A stretch of DNA of 64,000 bases from Euborellia annulipes (taxonomy: Eukaryota > Arthropoda > Insecta > Dermaptera > Anisolabididae). The translations under genes were made by a program, and so were the position numbers. The notes below the pieces were generated by a model that had not been told where the DNA came from, ran no database searches, and worked only from the letters and a program-made list of their open reading frames with translations. The stretch is from positions 48,961 to 112,960 of the forward strand of contig JAKCPI010005233.1 in assembly GCA_023213315.1 (NCBI GenBank). Direction: 5' to 3'. Within the stretch, counting starts at the first letter, position 1, and every line of letters starts with the position of its first letter. Below are positions 10,256 through 22,261 of this stretch, piece by piece.

Positions 10256-13200
10256 TTTCTAACCAGCAAGCAAACTTTTAACGAGGCTAGGATCCAGCAC
10301 TGTTATATTAATTATTACTCCCTCTATGATTATTAATATTATATTTTTAAATTAATACTCTCTGCATTAATTAAGTTATAAAATCTCAAGTCAGGTAAAA
10401 TTATTTGACAGTGGATCATTAATTTGTTATTTTTTGAATTAAAATCGATGAAAGTAATTTTAAAAAGATCTGAAGGTAGGATCCTTGTGGGGGTCCATTT
10501 GCATCCCCAGCCGGGATAAACGGGTGCACAGAGGAGACAGTAACTTTTAACCACCATTAACATTCACAGTGGCTACGCCCTTGGTGCCTATTCAGATTCA
10601 TAGGACGTGACCTCCGACCCTTCTAGTTCGAGTTGCAAAGACACCCACACACATAGCAACCGCCCACACCTAAAAAGCCCTCATTACCGCCTCGACTTAG
10701 CATCACTAACAGATTTTTCACGAATTAGTTCACATTAGCAAGTGAATGAACTGGTTCAAATGAAAAAAAAAAAAAAAAAAAAACTGCTATTTAGAATAAT
10801 AATTTAGTGAAAATTCAATGAAGTTATGAATGAAAAGAAGGAAAATAATTGAAAAGTGAGAGAAAAATTTTCATACTTTTAAACCAGTAATTAGTATGAA
10901 AAAAGAAAAAATATTTTCAATTGAATCTTTTTAAAAGAGTTTAAGATGGTTCGTATATCGAAAAAAGATACAAATATTCCGAGATTACTGAATTAAGACA
11001 AATAAATATTGAAAAAGTTAAAGGGAATTTAAATAAAAAAAAACGGCATCTTGATTTGGCCATAAATCACGAAAATTGGAGAGATCAAGGTATTTTTTTC
11101 TAATCAAATTTTGTACTATTTGACATGGAATGCTTCATATATACCCTTACACCATTTAAATAATTACTGCATTTAACCAATTTAAAATATATATACAAAA
11201 TATTTTCGGAATTGAAGAGAGGAGTGGAGAGGGGATCGCTTCGATTACCCCCTCCCCTTCCTCTGCATTTTTCAAAAGCCATTCAACTTTTAAGTTAAAT
11301 TCAGAAGTAGTTTTTTCGGCATCTAAGGCTATTTTAACCTCGTCTCTATATTTATATTATTTGAGAACGAGTATAACTTACTTGTTAGATGTAAGTATAC
11401 TAAGAAAAAAGTCGAACTCGTCCAGTGAGAATCGATTCTGATCGAACTCGATTCTAAAAAGTCGATTATTTTCAGTAAAAGATCGATTCTTGATTAAAGT
11501 CAGAGTCGATTTTTCCATCCGAACGAATGTGGAGACATAATTAAGAAAGATTGCGCAAAATTAGAAATAAAATTTTATTAAAAAAAAAAAAACAAAAAAC
11601 AAACAAAAACATTATTAATAAAAAAACTTAATAAATAATAAAATAATAAAAAAAATAATTTTTCATTTTTTGATTTTTATTAATTTTTTGATTGTTGATG
11701 ATTAACTAACATAAATACTTTTTGAACCTAATATTTAATGATAAATTTTAATTTTTTTTAAAAATTTCACACCCCCCCCTTAATGAACAAAAAAATTTGA
11801 TTTTTTTTTTTCAAATAATTTAAAGCTTTTTAAAATTTTTAAGAAATTGTTTTTCAAAAAAAAACAAAATTTTTTTGCAAAAATAAATCCTGTTTTAAAT
11901 TGATAAAATTTATTTTTTTTGAAATTCACCTCGCTCGAATTTCATTTTTTTCTTCAAGTATCCTAATTTCTTTGAAAATTGTTTTGATTTAGATAGAAAA
12001 AATAAATTTTATTTTTCAAAAAATGATCTCTAAGTGTTAATCAAAAATTTTTTCACCGGGAAATAAGTTCTATAGAAATTCGTTTTCTGGGAGTAAAATA
12101 ACCGAATTGGCTTTCCCCAGTGATGTGGGAGCAAATATTGAGTCAAGAGGAGTTCCAGACCTTTATGGAGGAAAATTTTTCAAAATTTGATCATTTACCA
12201 AAAATTAGATTGTTCCCTCAGAAAGTAAATTACATAATTAAATAATTATTTATTTTTTTTTTACAGTCATCATATAACTTTTTTAATCAAAAATTTCAAG
12301 ACCGGTATATCTTAATTATATCAAATTGAATCTTCTTTTATATTCTTTTGCCAAAGAATTTAATGAATTGAACAGATTTAATTTAAAATTTTTTTTTTCT
12401 TTTAACTAAAGAGATAATATTTTGATTACTTTTTTATGAGAAAAGAATGTGATTAGTAAAATCCCGGATGTAAGAATAAATTAAAATAGAATATCAAAAG
12501 TAGCTCGATATTGGGTGGAAAGATAGCAGTAGGCTTGAGCCTTAAGGGATTATATGTTTATATACAGGGTGTTACTTAAAATGGTTATATGCACGGCGTG
12601 TTCTTCCAGATAAAATTAATGTTATTCTCAAAATATATTCCCTTCAAAATTTAAAAGCCCTAATCTTAAAGTCTGAAGTTATTTTTATTGCATCATTTTT
12701 ATTGGATTCCCAAAGAAAGTCAAGTGGAATAAAATTCCAAAGAGCGTTTTATTTCCGCTTTCTAAATTACCCATAATTTTAGATATAGATAGCAAATTGA
12801 GTTATTTCGGTTATGGTGTTTTACGGATTTTCAAAAAAAAAAAAGAAAAAAAAACTTTTATTCTCTTTGAATATTTCATTAAGTCGTTATTTCTATGTAT
12901 ATCTTTTTAATTAAAATGCAAATGATTATTTCCAATTTTATTGTACTATTTAATAAGCCATAACTTGCACAGGACATTTTTAATTTTTTTATAAATTTCT
13001 TAATTTAAAAAATTCTACATTACTTTTTCATATGAATTTTATATTATTAGCGTAAGTTGTGATTTTTATATCCTTTAATCTGTTTGAAATTAAAATGCCA
13101 TTCGCTTTTTTTATAATTCAATTTAACTTTTTTTTATTATTATTTTAACGAAATTTACGGGAAGGGATTTTTTATTTTAATTAAATTAAATCTTAAGATA

Positions 13201-13930
13201 AGCCGATTTTTGCCGATCCCTAAGAGTATTCAACAAAGCTGGCCTATAACAAAACATTATTTTGTTTAATATAAATTATTTCAATTTAGTTTTGTCGTTT
13301 GGAAACGAAATTTCTACTTTTCCTCAAATTTGTTGTTTACGTAAATTGCTAGTCTCGGTGTCATTGGGGCGGGATGCGAACCCTCGACACTTTGCACACA
13401 AGTTGCTGCATTATTAGTAAATATTTATTTAAAAGTATTCCTAGATCAATCGGGAGATCTGATGAACTGAAATTAAGTTATTTAAAAATGTGTTTTAACA
13501 ATGAAATTTTGTTTTGAAATTAATCTCATAAAAAAATCAAAGTCTGTGACAAATTAAATGGGACACATTTTTTTCTACTCTTAAAAGCATTATCAATAAA
13601 AAATAATCTGTGAGAGACCAAAGGGTTCTGTCCTCTACTTACTCCCAATCATATATTCTATTTGATGTTCCTGGGGTGGCAATTCATTCCCAGGTTATTT
13701 TATACTGTAAATGTATTATCATAGGTAAAATTTAATTATAAACAAATTCATATTAAAACAATTTGAGATTTTATATAATTAATTGTATTTCAGAAAATAA
13801 AATCTTGAAATTAAATTTCTCTTTTATTAATATTGATATAACACATTTGGCATGTTCAATTAAATTGAGAAAAAATTCGGGTTCCGAGACAATTCTTGAA
13901 CAATTTGTATCTTATAATATAAATAAAAAA
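10256..13930. other. AT-rich intron, little structure
   Basis: Unique-looking or highly decayed DNA. Notable patches: a GC-richer block 10480-10690 of unknown identity; a degenerate patch 11400-11520 with repeated TCGAACTCG / ATCGATTCT words; a lone element-end-like ATACAGGGTGTTAC at 12572. No exon was seen. Confidence 0.35.
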
Positions 13931-14588
13931 TCTGGTGTGATTGGCGCACAGCACACAGCTTTCTCTTACCCTTCGGTAAGATTGTGCTTCGTGCTGGTCA
14001 CACAAGAATTTTCAAAATTTTAATCTCATATTTGGATATTTTATAGACAATAGAGAAACCTAAATAAATACAAAATTTTATAAGAATTGGAAATTTTTTT
14101 TTATGTATAAAAAGTTCCAAAGGAAACTTGAAGGAAGAGCCGAAAAGTGAATTTGAAAAATCTGAAATCTTTCCTATGAAGTACAAGAGTAAAGTGTGCT
14201 TCAAAAGATTTCAAGGGCAAAATGAGAATATACATTTTAAAGAGCATCTAAAAAATAATTTATTTTTGAATTTTAATCAAAATCGTTTGAGAGAATTTTG
14301 AGAAAAACGAAAAAAGAAAACTGAAAAAGTACATCAGTAAAGTACTAGTATTTTTTGGCCGATTTTATTCAAAAGCTTATTTTGAGTGTCCAGGAGGGTA
14401 CCTAACTTAAATATAAAATTTCAACTCCGTAACTCAATTCCTTCATGCTAAAAATCGATACACACCCATACCAATTTGCGGAACCCACTTTTTGGACTCA
14501 GGGGACCTCAAAACATCGACATCGAATTTTTGACATGATCGCAATACTTTCTCACTCTATATATTTCATATATAGAATAAGAGAAAGT
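13931..14588 (+). mobile_element. TCTGG-hairpin element, complete, about 658 bp
   Basis: Begins TCTGGTGTGATTGGCG after AAAAAA, with hairpin to about 14012. The body has CCTATGAAGTACAAGAGTAA, AAAGTACATCAGTAAAGTAC, CAGGGGACCTCAAAACATCG and CATGATCGCAATACTTTCTC. An AT hairpin follows, ending AATAAGAGAAAGT then AAAAG. Both ends sit in A-runs. No ORF of significance is present. Confidence 0.88.
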
Positions 14589-15861
14589 AAAAGTAAGCCT
14601 ATTATAAATAGAATCATTTCTTCAATCACTATAAAAATTAAAAACAAAAGCCACGTTTTTACAGATATTTGAAACAGCTTTCAAATATTTTTTTAGGTAA
14701 AATTTAAATAAATCAAAATTGGAAAATATCTTTATTTTAACTGACACAGCTACACTCGTGATTCTTTGCAAGGAATGCAACCCAATACCAACTCACAAAA
14801 AGTTGGTTATTTGGGTTGCATACCTTGCAGGCAAAAAACGAACTAATCTGAGGATTTAATTTAAGAATAAATTAATAAATTAATCTTAATTTAAAAAAGT
14901 ATTTTTTAAGTTATAAAAAAAGGTTAAATATAATAAATAAAATTGTATATTAATTTATGTTAAAATAAAAGCAATTGGGGCTAACGATATAGAGACTAGA
15001 AAAATAATAATAATACTTTTTCTTTTATGAAATTAGCTTTAGCAATTTGCACTTACAAAATATTGTAATGAGGTTGTTCTAAAAAACTATTATTAAAATA
15101 AGGGATTATCCTAATACTTAGGGAGAGTCTTAAAAATATAAAAATAAACTTTGAACAATTTTAGACTCAATTTCCTTTTTATAAAATAAGACAATGGGAT
15201 AGAACAACTTTTTAACTATCGAATTGAAATATTAATCAGCGCCTTATGTGTCTTATGATTATAGAGGGGATTTAAAGATGAATATTTTATTCATTCCTGA
15301 AGGGATTTGTGGTTGAAAACCTTTTCACTTTTCCTAAAGGATTAGTATAGACAAAAGGGCGTTGAACCCACACCGCAACTCTAATTCAATAGGTTTTATC
15401 AATTAGACTACTAATTAGGACTCACAATTGTGTCAATCGGCTTAATTCCCTTTGAATATTGTTAAATATAATTGTATTATTAGAATAGGAGGCGGAGCGA
15501 TGACAAAACGGGGGAGGGGGGAGGGAAAAAAGGAAATTTGTTCTTGTTTTGTTGAAACAAAAAAAAATTTCATTAATAATTATTAATAAATTTAACAAAC
15601 AAAAAGCCAATTATTAATTTATTCTTCAAACAGTTATTAAAAAATAAATTATGCATGTCAATTTAATTGAAATTTAATAAAAAAAAATTTATTAATAAAA
15701 AAAAAGTGAATTACAGATTAGAATTAAAAACATATTTTTCCGCGAGCACGATTCTTTTTTTTTTTGTCCGTTTCCATCCAATTGAAATTTAAAAGGGTCA
15801 CAAAATTTTATTTTATAAATTATTAAAAGAAAAAATTACATATATTTAAACTTTTTTTTTT
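14589..15861. other. AT-rich intron, nothing recognised
   Basis: One inverted pair around 14775-14830 (AAGGAATGCAACCC and GGGTTGCATACCTTGC) makes a stem of about 13 pairs with a 40-base loop. No coding or element signature otherwise. Confidence 0.4.
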
Positions 15862-16390
15862 ACTTTCTCTTACCCTATCATCATCATCATTATTACTATA
15901 AATAAAGCACTAGCGGCTAGCTTCCGTCTGTGCCAATCAGGACACTGATTGGCTAGAGTTACAGGAAGTAAACCGGGAGCGGGAAATTTAAAATTTAAGT
16001 GATATAATGAATATTAGGGTCCGACCGAAACAAGATTTTCAGCCGAAACCGAAACCGAAACCGAATATTCGGCCTCAACCTTAGTTTCGGCCGAAACCGT
16101 AACCGAAACCGAAACTTGTATTTCCTATAAAAATTTTTTTTTCATTTTACTTTTTTTTTTTTTTTGAATTTTTTTTCCCTCCCGTGAAAATCATTTTACC
16201 TTTTGACGTGACAACGTCTTACAAATCATGTGTCTATAGTGGCATGTTAGAGGGGCATGCACGAAAAAGTTTATTGGCTTGAATAACTCCTCTGTCTTAA
16301 GAGGTATAATTATGAGAAATATACGGTTAGAAAGATTGAGTTTTCAGCTAAAGATTTCACCATTTATTTTTTTCCTATCATTTTATTTTA

Positions 16391-17897
16391 CCGCGCTGCG
16401 GTAAATTCTAATTTAAAAGTTTAAACCCCTGTAGATTCTGAACGGCTAATCAGATCAGACTAAATGGGATGTCATTTGGTGCAGAAAGAAAACCTCTAAT
16501 AGAATAAATAAAAAAATCCCGAGTAATTAACTCCAAAATTGGTTTTTTCTCGAAAAACCTCATTTTTTAGGCAAAAAAATATCGAAAAATCTGGTGTGAC
16601 TGGCGCACAGCACACAACTTTCTCTTACCTTCGGTAATCGAAAGTTGTGTTCTGTGCTTGTCACACCAGATTTTTGTGTCGACATATATTTAGATCCCGG
16701 CAGTAGGGTATATTTGAATTCAGATGTAAAATTTATAAGTATGGGAAAATATTTATATTTTGTTACCATGGCAACCATTTCTCCTATCTTCCCTATGAAA
16801 TACAAGAGTAAAGTGGTCTTCAGAAGATTTCAATTGCAAAATGAGAATATACATTTTAAAGAGAATCTAAAAAATAATTGATTTTTGAATTTAAAAAAAA
16901 ATCGTTGGAGCAAATTTTGAGAAAATCGAAAAAAACTGAAAAAGTACATCAGTAAAGTACTAGTACTCTTTGGCCGATTTTGATTAAAAGCTTATTTTTC
17001 CGGTCCCGGGGGGTGTTTAACTTTAATATAAAATTTCAACCTCGTAGCTCAATTCCTTCTTGCTTAAAATTGAACACACACACCACCCACCCACCCACCC
17101 ACAGACAGACCATGTCGCGAAAACCACTTTTTTGGATTCAGGGGACCTCAAAACGTGAAGATCCATCAAAATCTCGACATCGAATTTTTGACATGAATCC
17201 AATACTTTCTCTCTATATATATATTACATATATACATAGGTAAGAGAAAGTAAAAATAGCTCTAATTGTGCAACGCATAGCGACTTGACCATAAAAGCTA
17301 CATTAAATCTAAATATAGTTTTAGAAAGAGTGGTTCAATACCCCAGAGCTTTTTTTCTTTTTTTTGATATGAGGTCATTTTACCGCATGAGAGCACTCGG
17401 CGGGATTTCCTTTTTCGAAATTTTAAACCCCTGTAGATTCCGAACGGCTAATCAGATCAGACTAAATGAGATGTCATTTAGTGCAGAAAGATAACCTCTA
17501 ATAGGATAAATAAAAAAATCCCGAGTAATTAACTCCAAAATTGGTTTTTTTCTCGAAAAACCTCATTTTTTAGGCAAAAAAATATCGAAAAATAGCCCTA
17601 CTTGTGTACTTGACCATAAAAGCTACATTAAATCTAAATATAGTTTTAGAAAGAGTGGTTCAATACCCCCAGGGCTTTTTTTCTTTTTTTTTTGATCTGA
17701 CGTCATTTTACCGCATGAGTGCACTCGGCGGGATTTCGTTTTTCGAAATTTTAAACCCCTGTAGATTCCGAACGGCTAATCCGATCAGACTAAATGAGAT
17801 GTCATTTAGAGCAGAAAGATAACTTCTAATAGAACAAATAAAAAAATCCCGAGTAATTAACTCCAAAATTAATTTTTTTTCGAAAAACCTCATTTTT
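16391..17897 (+). repeat. Tandem repeat inside the hAT element, about 2.6 copies of a 305-336 bp unit
   Basis: Units: partial 16391-16589, then 17257-17592, then 17593-17897. Shared text includes TTTAAACCCCTGTAGATTC, GAACGGCTAATC, AGATCAGACTAAATG, AATCCCGAGTAATTAACTCC and GAAAAACCTCATTTTTTA. A TCTGG element is inserted exactly at one unit junction. The short open frames here are copies of the same non-coding repeat. Confidence 0.85.
16590..17251 (+). mobile_element. TCTGG-hairpin element, reference copy, 662 bp
   Basis: Best-defined member. 5' end TCTGGTGTGACTGGCG; the hairpin runs to GTCACACCAGATTTTT (about 16675) with the inner stem ACTTTCTCTTACC / TTCG / GGTAA. The core has TTGTTACCATGGCAACC and GAAAAAGTACATCAGTAAAG, then a CACACAC/CACC/CAGACAGA microsatellite (17071-17110), CAGGGGACCTCAAAACGTG, and an AT hairpin. 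3' end GGTAAGAGAAAGT at 17251. AAAAA lies on each side (16585-16589 and 17252-17256). The unit junction at 17588-17592, GAAAAATAGCCC, is the empty site with a single AAAAA. Confidence 0.92.
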
Positions 17898-18352
17898 TAA
17901 GCATATGTCGCCCTTAATGGCACCTGTCATATATTGTTTCAATGAAAATGTTTGAACATGTTTATTTATGAAAACAAACTACTAGTAAAAAAAAAAAAAA
18001 ACAATACTTTCTCTCTTTATATTTCAATATAGGTAAGAGAAAAAATTTTTTTGAAGTCAAGCAAAAGACGTTGTCACGTTAAAAGCCACCGGCTGTGTAG
18101 AAGACACAGCTAACACCTAATTTTTTTTTTTAGGGAGACTAAAATTTTTTCTCCCTCAAGTGCAAATTATTTGACCTTTTTTTTTTTTGGATGCGAGTCT
18201 CATCCCATTTTTTCAGACTCTGGTTTCGGCCGGCCGAAAGGTTCGGCCACTTTTTGGCCGAAACCGAAACTACGGCCGAAACCATGATTTTTGGCCGAAA
18301 CTGGCCGAAACCGTAACCGAAACCGAATATTCGGTCGGTTCCTAATGAATAT

Positions 18353-19246
18353 ATATATAGAGAGAAAGTATTGTGATCATATCAAAAATTCAATGTCGAG
18401 ATTTTGATGGATATACATGTTTTGAGGTCCTTCGGCGGGCTTTACCATTGGGATATGAAATATATATAGAAAGTATTGCGATCATATCAAAAATTGATGG
18501 ATATACGGTACATGTTTTGGGGTCCCCTGAATCCAAGAAAGTCTGTGGACAAAATATCTCAGGAACGAAAAGAGCTAGGAGGTTGAGATTTTATATTTAA
18601 GTTAGCTCCCCCCCCCCCCCCCAATGGGTGAAAATAAGCATTTATACAAAATCGACCAAAAAGTACCAACTAGTACTTTACTGATGTACTTTTTCAGTTT
18701 TTTTTTCGGATTTCTCAAAATTCGCTTCAACGATTTTGTTCAAAATTCATAAATTAACTTTTGCAATCTTTTGAAGCACACTTTACTCTTGTAATTCTTA
18801 GGAAAGATAGGAGAAATGGTTGCCATGGTAACAGAATATAAATATTTTTCTTTTTAAAATTCATATATATCAACTATTTTTTATATGCCCTTTTATAAGT
18901 ATATAAGTATAATTTTTCGTGAAAATTGTTTGAAGTATACTTTACTAATGTAGTATTTCAGATTTTTTAAATTCATTTTCCGGCTCTTCCTTCCATAGAG
19001 CTTTGCATATAAATTTCGATTCAATTTGGAACTTCTTACACATTACAAAAAAATGTCTAATTCTTATGAAATTTGTATTTATTTAGGATTCTCTATTCTG
19101 TATAAAATATCCAAATATGAGTTTTAAAATTTTGAAAAATAACCATAGTTTATTTCAAGTAGACCAAAAATCTGGTGTGACAAGCACGGTGCACAACTTT
19201 CTTTTACCGAAGAGTAAGTTGTGTGCTGTGTGCCAGTCACAACAGA
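18353..19246 (-). repeat. Main body of the outer TCTGG copy
   Basis: Begins (plus) AGAGAGAAAGTATTGTGATC and carries a partly repeated subsegment (18354-18500), a poly-C tract at 18608-18622, GGTTGCCATGGTAAC at 18816 and the hairpin 19165-19250. The variant 5' region (18950-19150) with TGTATAAAATATCCAAATATG is shared with copies at 13990-14160, 22300-22470 and 23290-23510. Confidence 0.8.
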
Positions 19247-22200
19247 TTTTTATTTTTTTGTTGATGGCTAGGAAAATAAAATATCAACACCTAATATAAT
19301 TCTCATATTTAATTTGTTAATCTTGACTATTGGTACTGAGATTTGTATGAATTTATTATTAGAGGCCCCATCTATTGATTAGCCGCGGGACTTATTAATT
19401 GATATATCAATATTATTTTAGATTCTTCATGTTTAAACATCAACAAGAAAATTTTGTCTGCGTGTTTTAACGCCTCTATTCTACTTAGGATCTTACGTTC
19501 GCCTCAATTTGTGTGGACGAAAGTGCGACGGGTTGTCGAGTGACCAGGCGCGAAACGTCCTTCTTGACACCCACGATTTTTAATAATATACAAAAGAAAG
19601 AATTTTTTTCTTAGTGAAAGTAAAAAAAACAACATTTAAAAAGGCTCTTTAAGAGAGGAATAAACCATTTTTATAGGTTAGAAACAAACAACCTTTTAGG
19701 ATTATAAATTTCAATTTGCTCTTGGCAAGTTTTATGTCTTTGTGATGAGAAATAGAAAAAAAAAATTAAAAGGATCTTTTTTTTTTCTTTTAAAACTCGG
19801 CACCTAATTCTATCCAGCCATCAATTTGTTGCTACTATATTTTATCTCATAATCTACGAATAAAATTAGGGTCACCCTATGACATAAAAATAAAATAGAC
19901 AATCCCTCTCAGCTTGTTTTTTATGTTAAGTAATGAAATTTTTAGGAACACTTGGAGTAAAATTTATTGAAAATTAAATTTCATTTTCATTATTTTTATC
20001 ACAGATTTAGATAAAAAAAAACTTGCTTATTAGAAATTTCTTATGATTAAATTTTGTGTTATACCAGTGCTATACTAGAAACATAAGTATACAGACGGTG
20101 GCTGTAGTTTGCTAAAACTACCCTTGGGACCAAATGCTTGGGGGTAGTTTGTTAAAAAGTTTTCTTTTTAAAAGAAGAGGAAATCTTTTTAATTTAAAGA
20201 AAGCTAGTATTTTTTATGAGAGAATTCGATACGCACCTGAAATTGGGAGAAGGGGGGGGGGGACTCATATTTAAAGATCCCAACCAAAATTATTTTTAAA
20301 ATTCAGTAAAAATATTGTATTTTATCCCAAGATCCACCCATGCAAAACTTTATAAAAAAATTAAAATTTTTACCAAACAAGGTTTTTTCCCGTTTTTTAC
20401 TAAATAAAACCTAAGTAATAGGTCTATATCGTTTTCAAATAAAAAATCCTTTTACTTGAAAACTAATACACCATAGAAAAAAAGATCTCAAAACTAGAAT
20501 TAAAAAAATCCCAAAAATTTAATTATAAAAAATATAGACTATAAAAAAAAATTAAAAAAAACAACGCTTTTTAAAAAGAGAAAAATAATCTTGAATAAGT
20601 TCTTTAAAATTATATTAAAAATGAATATATGTTACTAAAACTAAAAGCGTTGGGCGCAGAATTTGCAAATTTTAATTGATTAATATATTAATATTATTTG
20701 TTTTATGAATTCATTCTTTTTTGGTCGGCCGCCATTTTGAAATTAATTGAGGTAGAAAGATGAGACATATCAAATATTGCATGTCATGGGACTTAGATAT
20801 GTGTAGAAAATTTCAAAGGTCTAGGTTTATTAGAAGTGGTCGAAATTTTGATTGGCAGATTTGTCGGAAAAACAGGAAAGCAAGTTAATAAAAGCGTTAT
20901 AATAAACAAATCGACTTTATTCTTTCCCAACACCGTAGCCTGTCTTTAAAATTTTATTCAATCTAAAAGAGAGAGAAATTTAGGGCAAAGATTTTAAACG
21001 CTGTTAGAAATTATACAAAATATCTTATTTCCTCGATTCTTCCAATCTCTTCATCCCTCTAGCTACGGTCCTGTATAACAACTATTTCAATATTTTTTTA
21101 AAGTCATGAAAGAGAAATAATTTTCTGACTACGGTCTTGCTGAATTCCTGACTGGCGACCACGAGTACCCCGAGCTTAGGCTTAATAATAATGCCATATT
21201 GGCATTTCTAACTTTCCATTATGCCTGTTTTTTCCTTTCTCACATTACACGTCAGGCCGTGAGCTTGATTTTTTTCTCTCGGTCTTATAAAAAATAAAAG
21301 TGCAGACTTTGTTTAAGGAAGGACAAGACAGTTGAAAAGTTAAAAAAATTTTTTTTTTTTAGAAAATTTCAACTTGGCTAATCGAGTGCTGTGCCTAATT
21401 TTTGAATTCAAGTAATCGGAAAAGAAAAGTATTTTTTCTTTAATATTAATAAAAGATGAAATATCTTTTATAAATTTCATTTGAGATTTTCAAAAAGAGA
21501 TAAAGCACAAGAATTATGGATGATTTGATTTGATTTCACAAAGAGAGCCTCTCAGACCCCAGCTGAACAAGATTAAATTAAATATTGTGTTATTGTCTTG
21601 AATATTTAATAAATAAACAAAAAGAAAATTACAGTCAAATGATTTATTTAGAAAGAACCAAAGACAACACAACATCAACTTATGTTGAGTGACTTCATTT
21701 ATTTTGTTTGGCAATGTTATTATTACTATTATTACCCCACCTCCAGCAGGCCCTCCCTGACTTAATCTCATCGCGCAATTATCTCTTGGTCCAATAAAAT
21801 TTTCCGTGATATTCCAAGTCTAAATATTCAGTTAAAGTATATTAATTTTTAAGAAAAAGAGAAATAAAAGAAAAGATAAGCAACCTGATGAATTTCTATT
21901 CATCATTCTAATTCATCAATAAATTATTTTACTCGGTGGTTTTAAAATATAAAATTTGGATAATTTTTTTTTGGACAGTTAACAGATATTATATACCTTT
22001 GGCTTTTAATCATCGCTTATCTTTCAGCTTAGCCAAACAATTAAATTTGAATTAATTAATTCAAATAATTAAGATAGGAATTTAATTTTGCGAAGACTCA
22101 AAGTTTTTGTTTATAAACGCCAACTTTTTAAGCGTATTTTGTCTATATTTTAGGTGTGAATGAAAAAGACTGCGCTGTCTAATCGATGATTGGAAATCTA

Positions 22201-22261
22201 TCCAAACATCGAAATTCCCTTTATTTTTCCGTTTAAGTAATACAAAAAACATCGATTGTAC
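19247..22261. other. AT-rich intron, nothing recognised
   Basis: A GC-richer block at 19490-19580 contains CGCGAAACGTCC but lacks the CTGANGA half of a hammerhead. A block at 20720-20900 with GGTCGGCCGCCATTTTG is not assigned. A poly-G tract lies near 20253. No exon was seen. Confidence 0.35.

Larger units (their letters stand above)
16015..18344. mobile_element. Non-autonomous hAT element, 2330 bp, perfect 8-bp TSD
   Basis: Ends TAGGGTCCGACCGAA and TTCGGTCGGTTCCTA, with GGCCGAAACCGAAACC-type subterminal repeats on both sides (16038-16115 and 18225-18330). The octamer ATGAATAT flanks it at 16007-16014 and 18345-18352. There is no transposase; the interior is a tandem repeat (16391-17897) and a nested TCTGG element. 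Confidence 0.9.
15862..19246 (-). mobile_element. Outer TCTGG-hairpin element, split by a hAT element
   Basis: Minus-strand copy. The 3' terminus (ACTTTCTCTTACCC on plus) is at 15862 next to a T-run; the 5' hairpin ends at 19246 next to TTTTT. The hAT element 16015-18344 interrupts it at ATGAATAT. It carries an extra block around 15905-16000 (TAGCGGCTAGCTTCCG...GATTGGCTAGAG...GGGAAATTTAAAA) also seen at 49430-49530. The 3' region also shows a partly duplicated segment near 18354-18500. Confidence 0.8.

Noticed and set aside
16590..17251. Classification of the TCTGG family as a standard TIR transposon
   Set aside because: The termini are not inverted repeats of each other: the 5' end is TCTGGTGTG and the 3' end is GAAAGT. 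The inverted motif is internal at the 5' side.
16391..17897. CRISPR-like or coding tandem array
   Set aside because: The repeats are about 300 bp, inside a hAT element, in a eukaryotic intron; their frames are identical because the DNA is duplicated.
19495..19580. Additional hammerhead near GCGCGAAACGTCC
   Set aside because: No CTGANGA block at the right distance and no stem II; only the GAAAC half is present.
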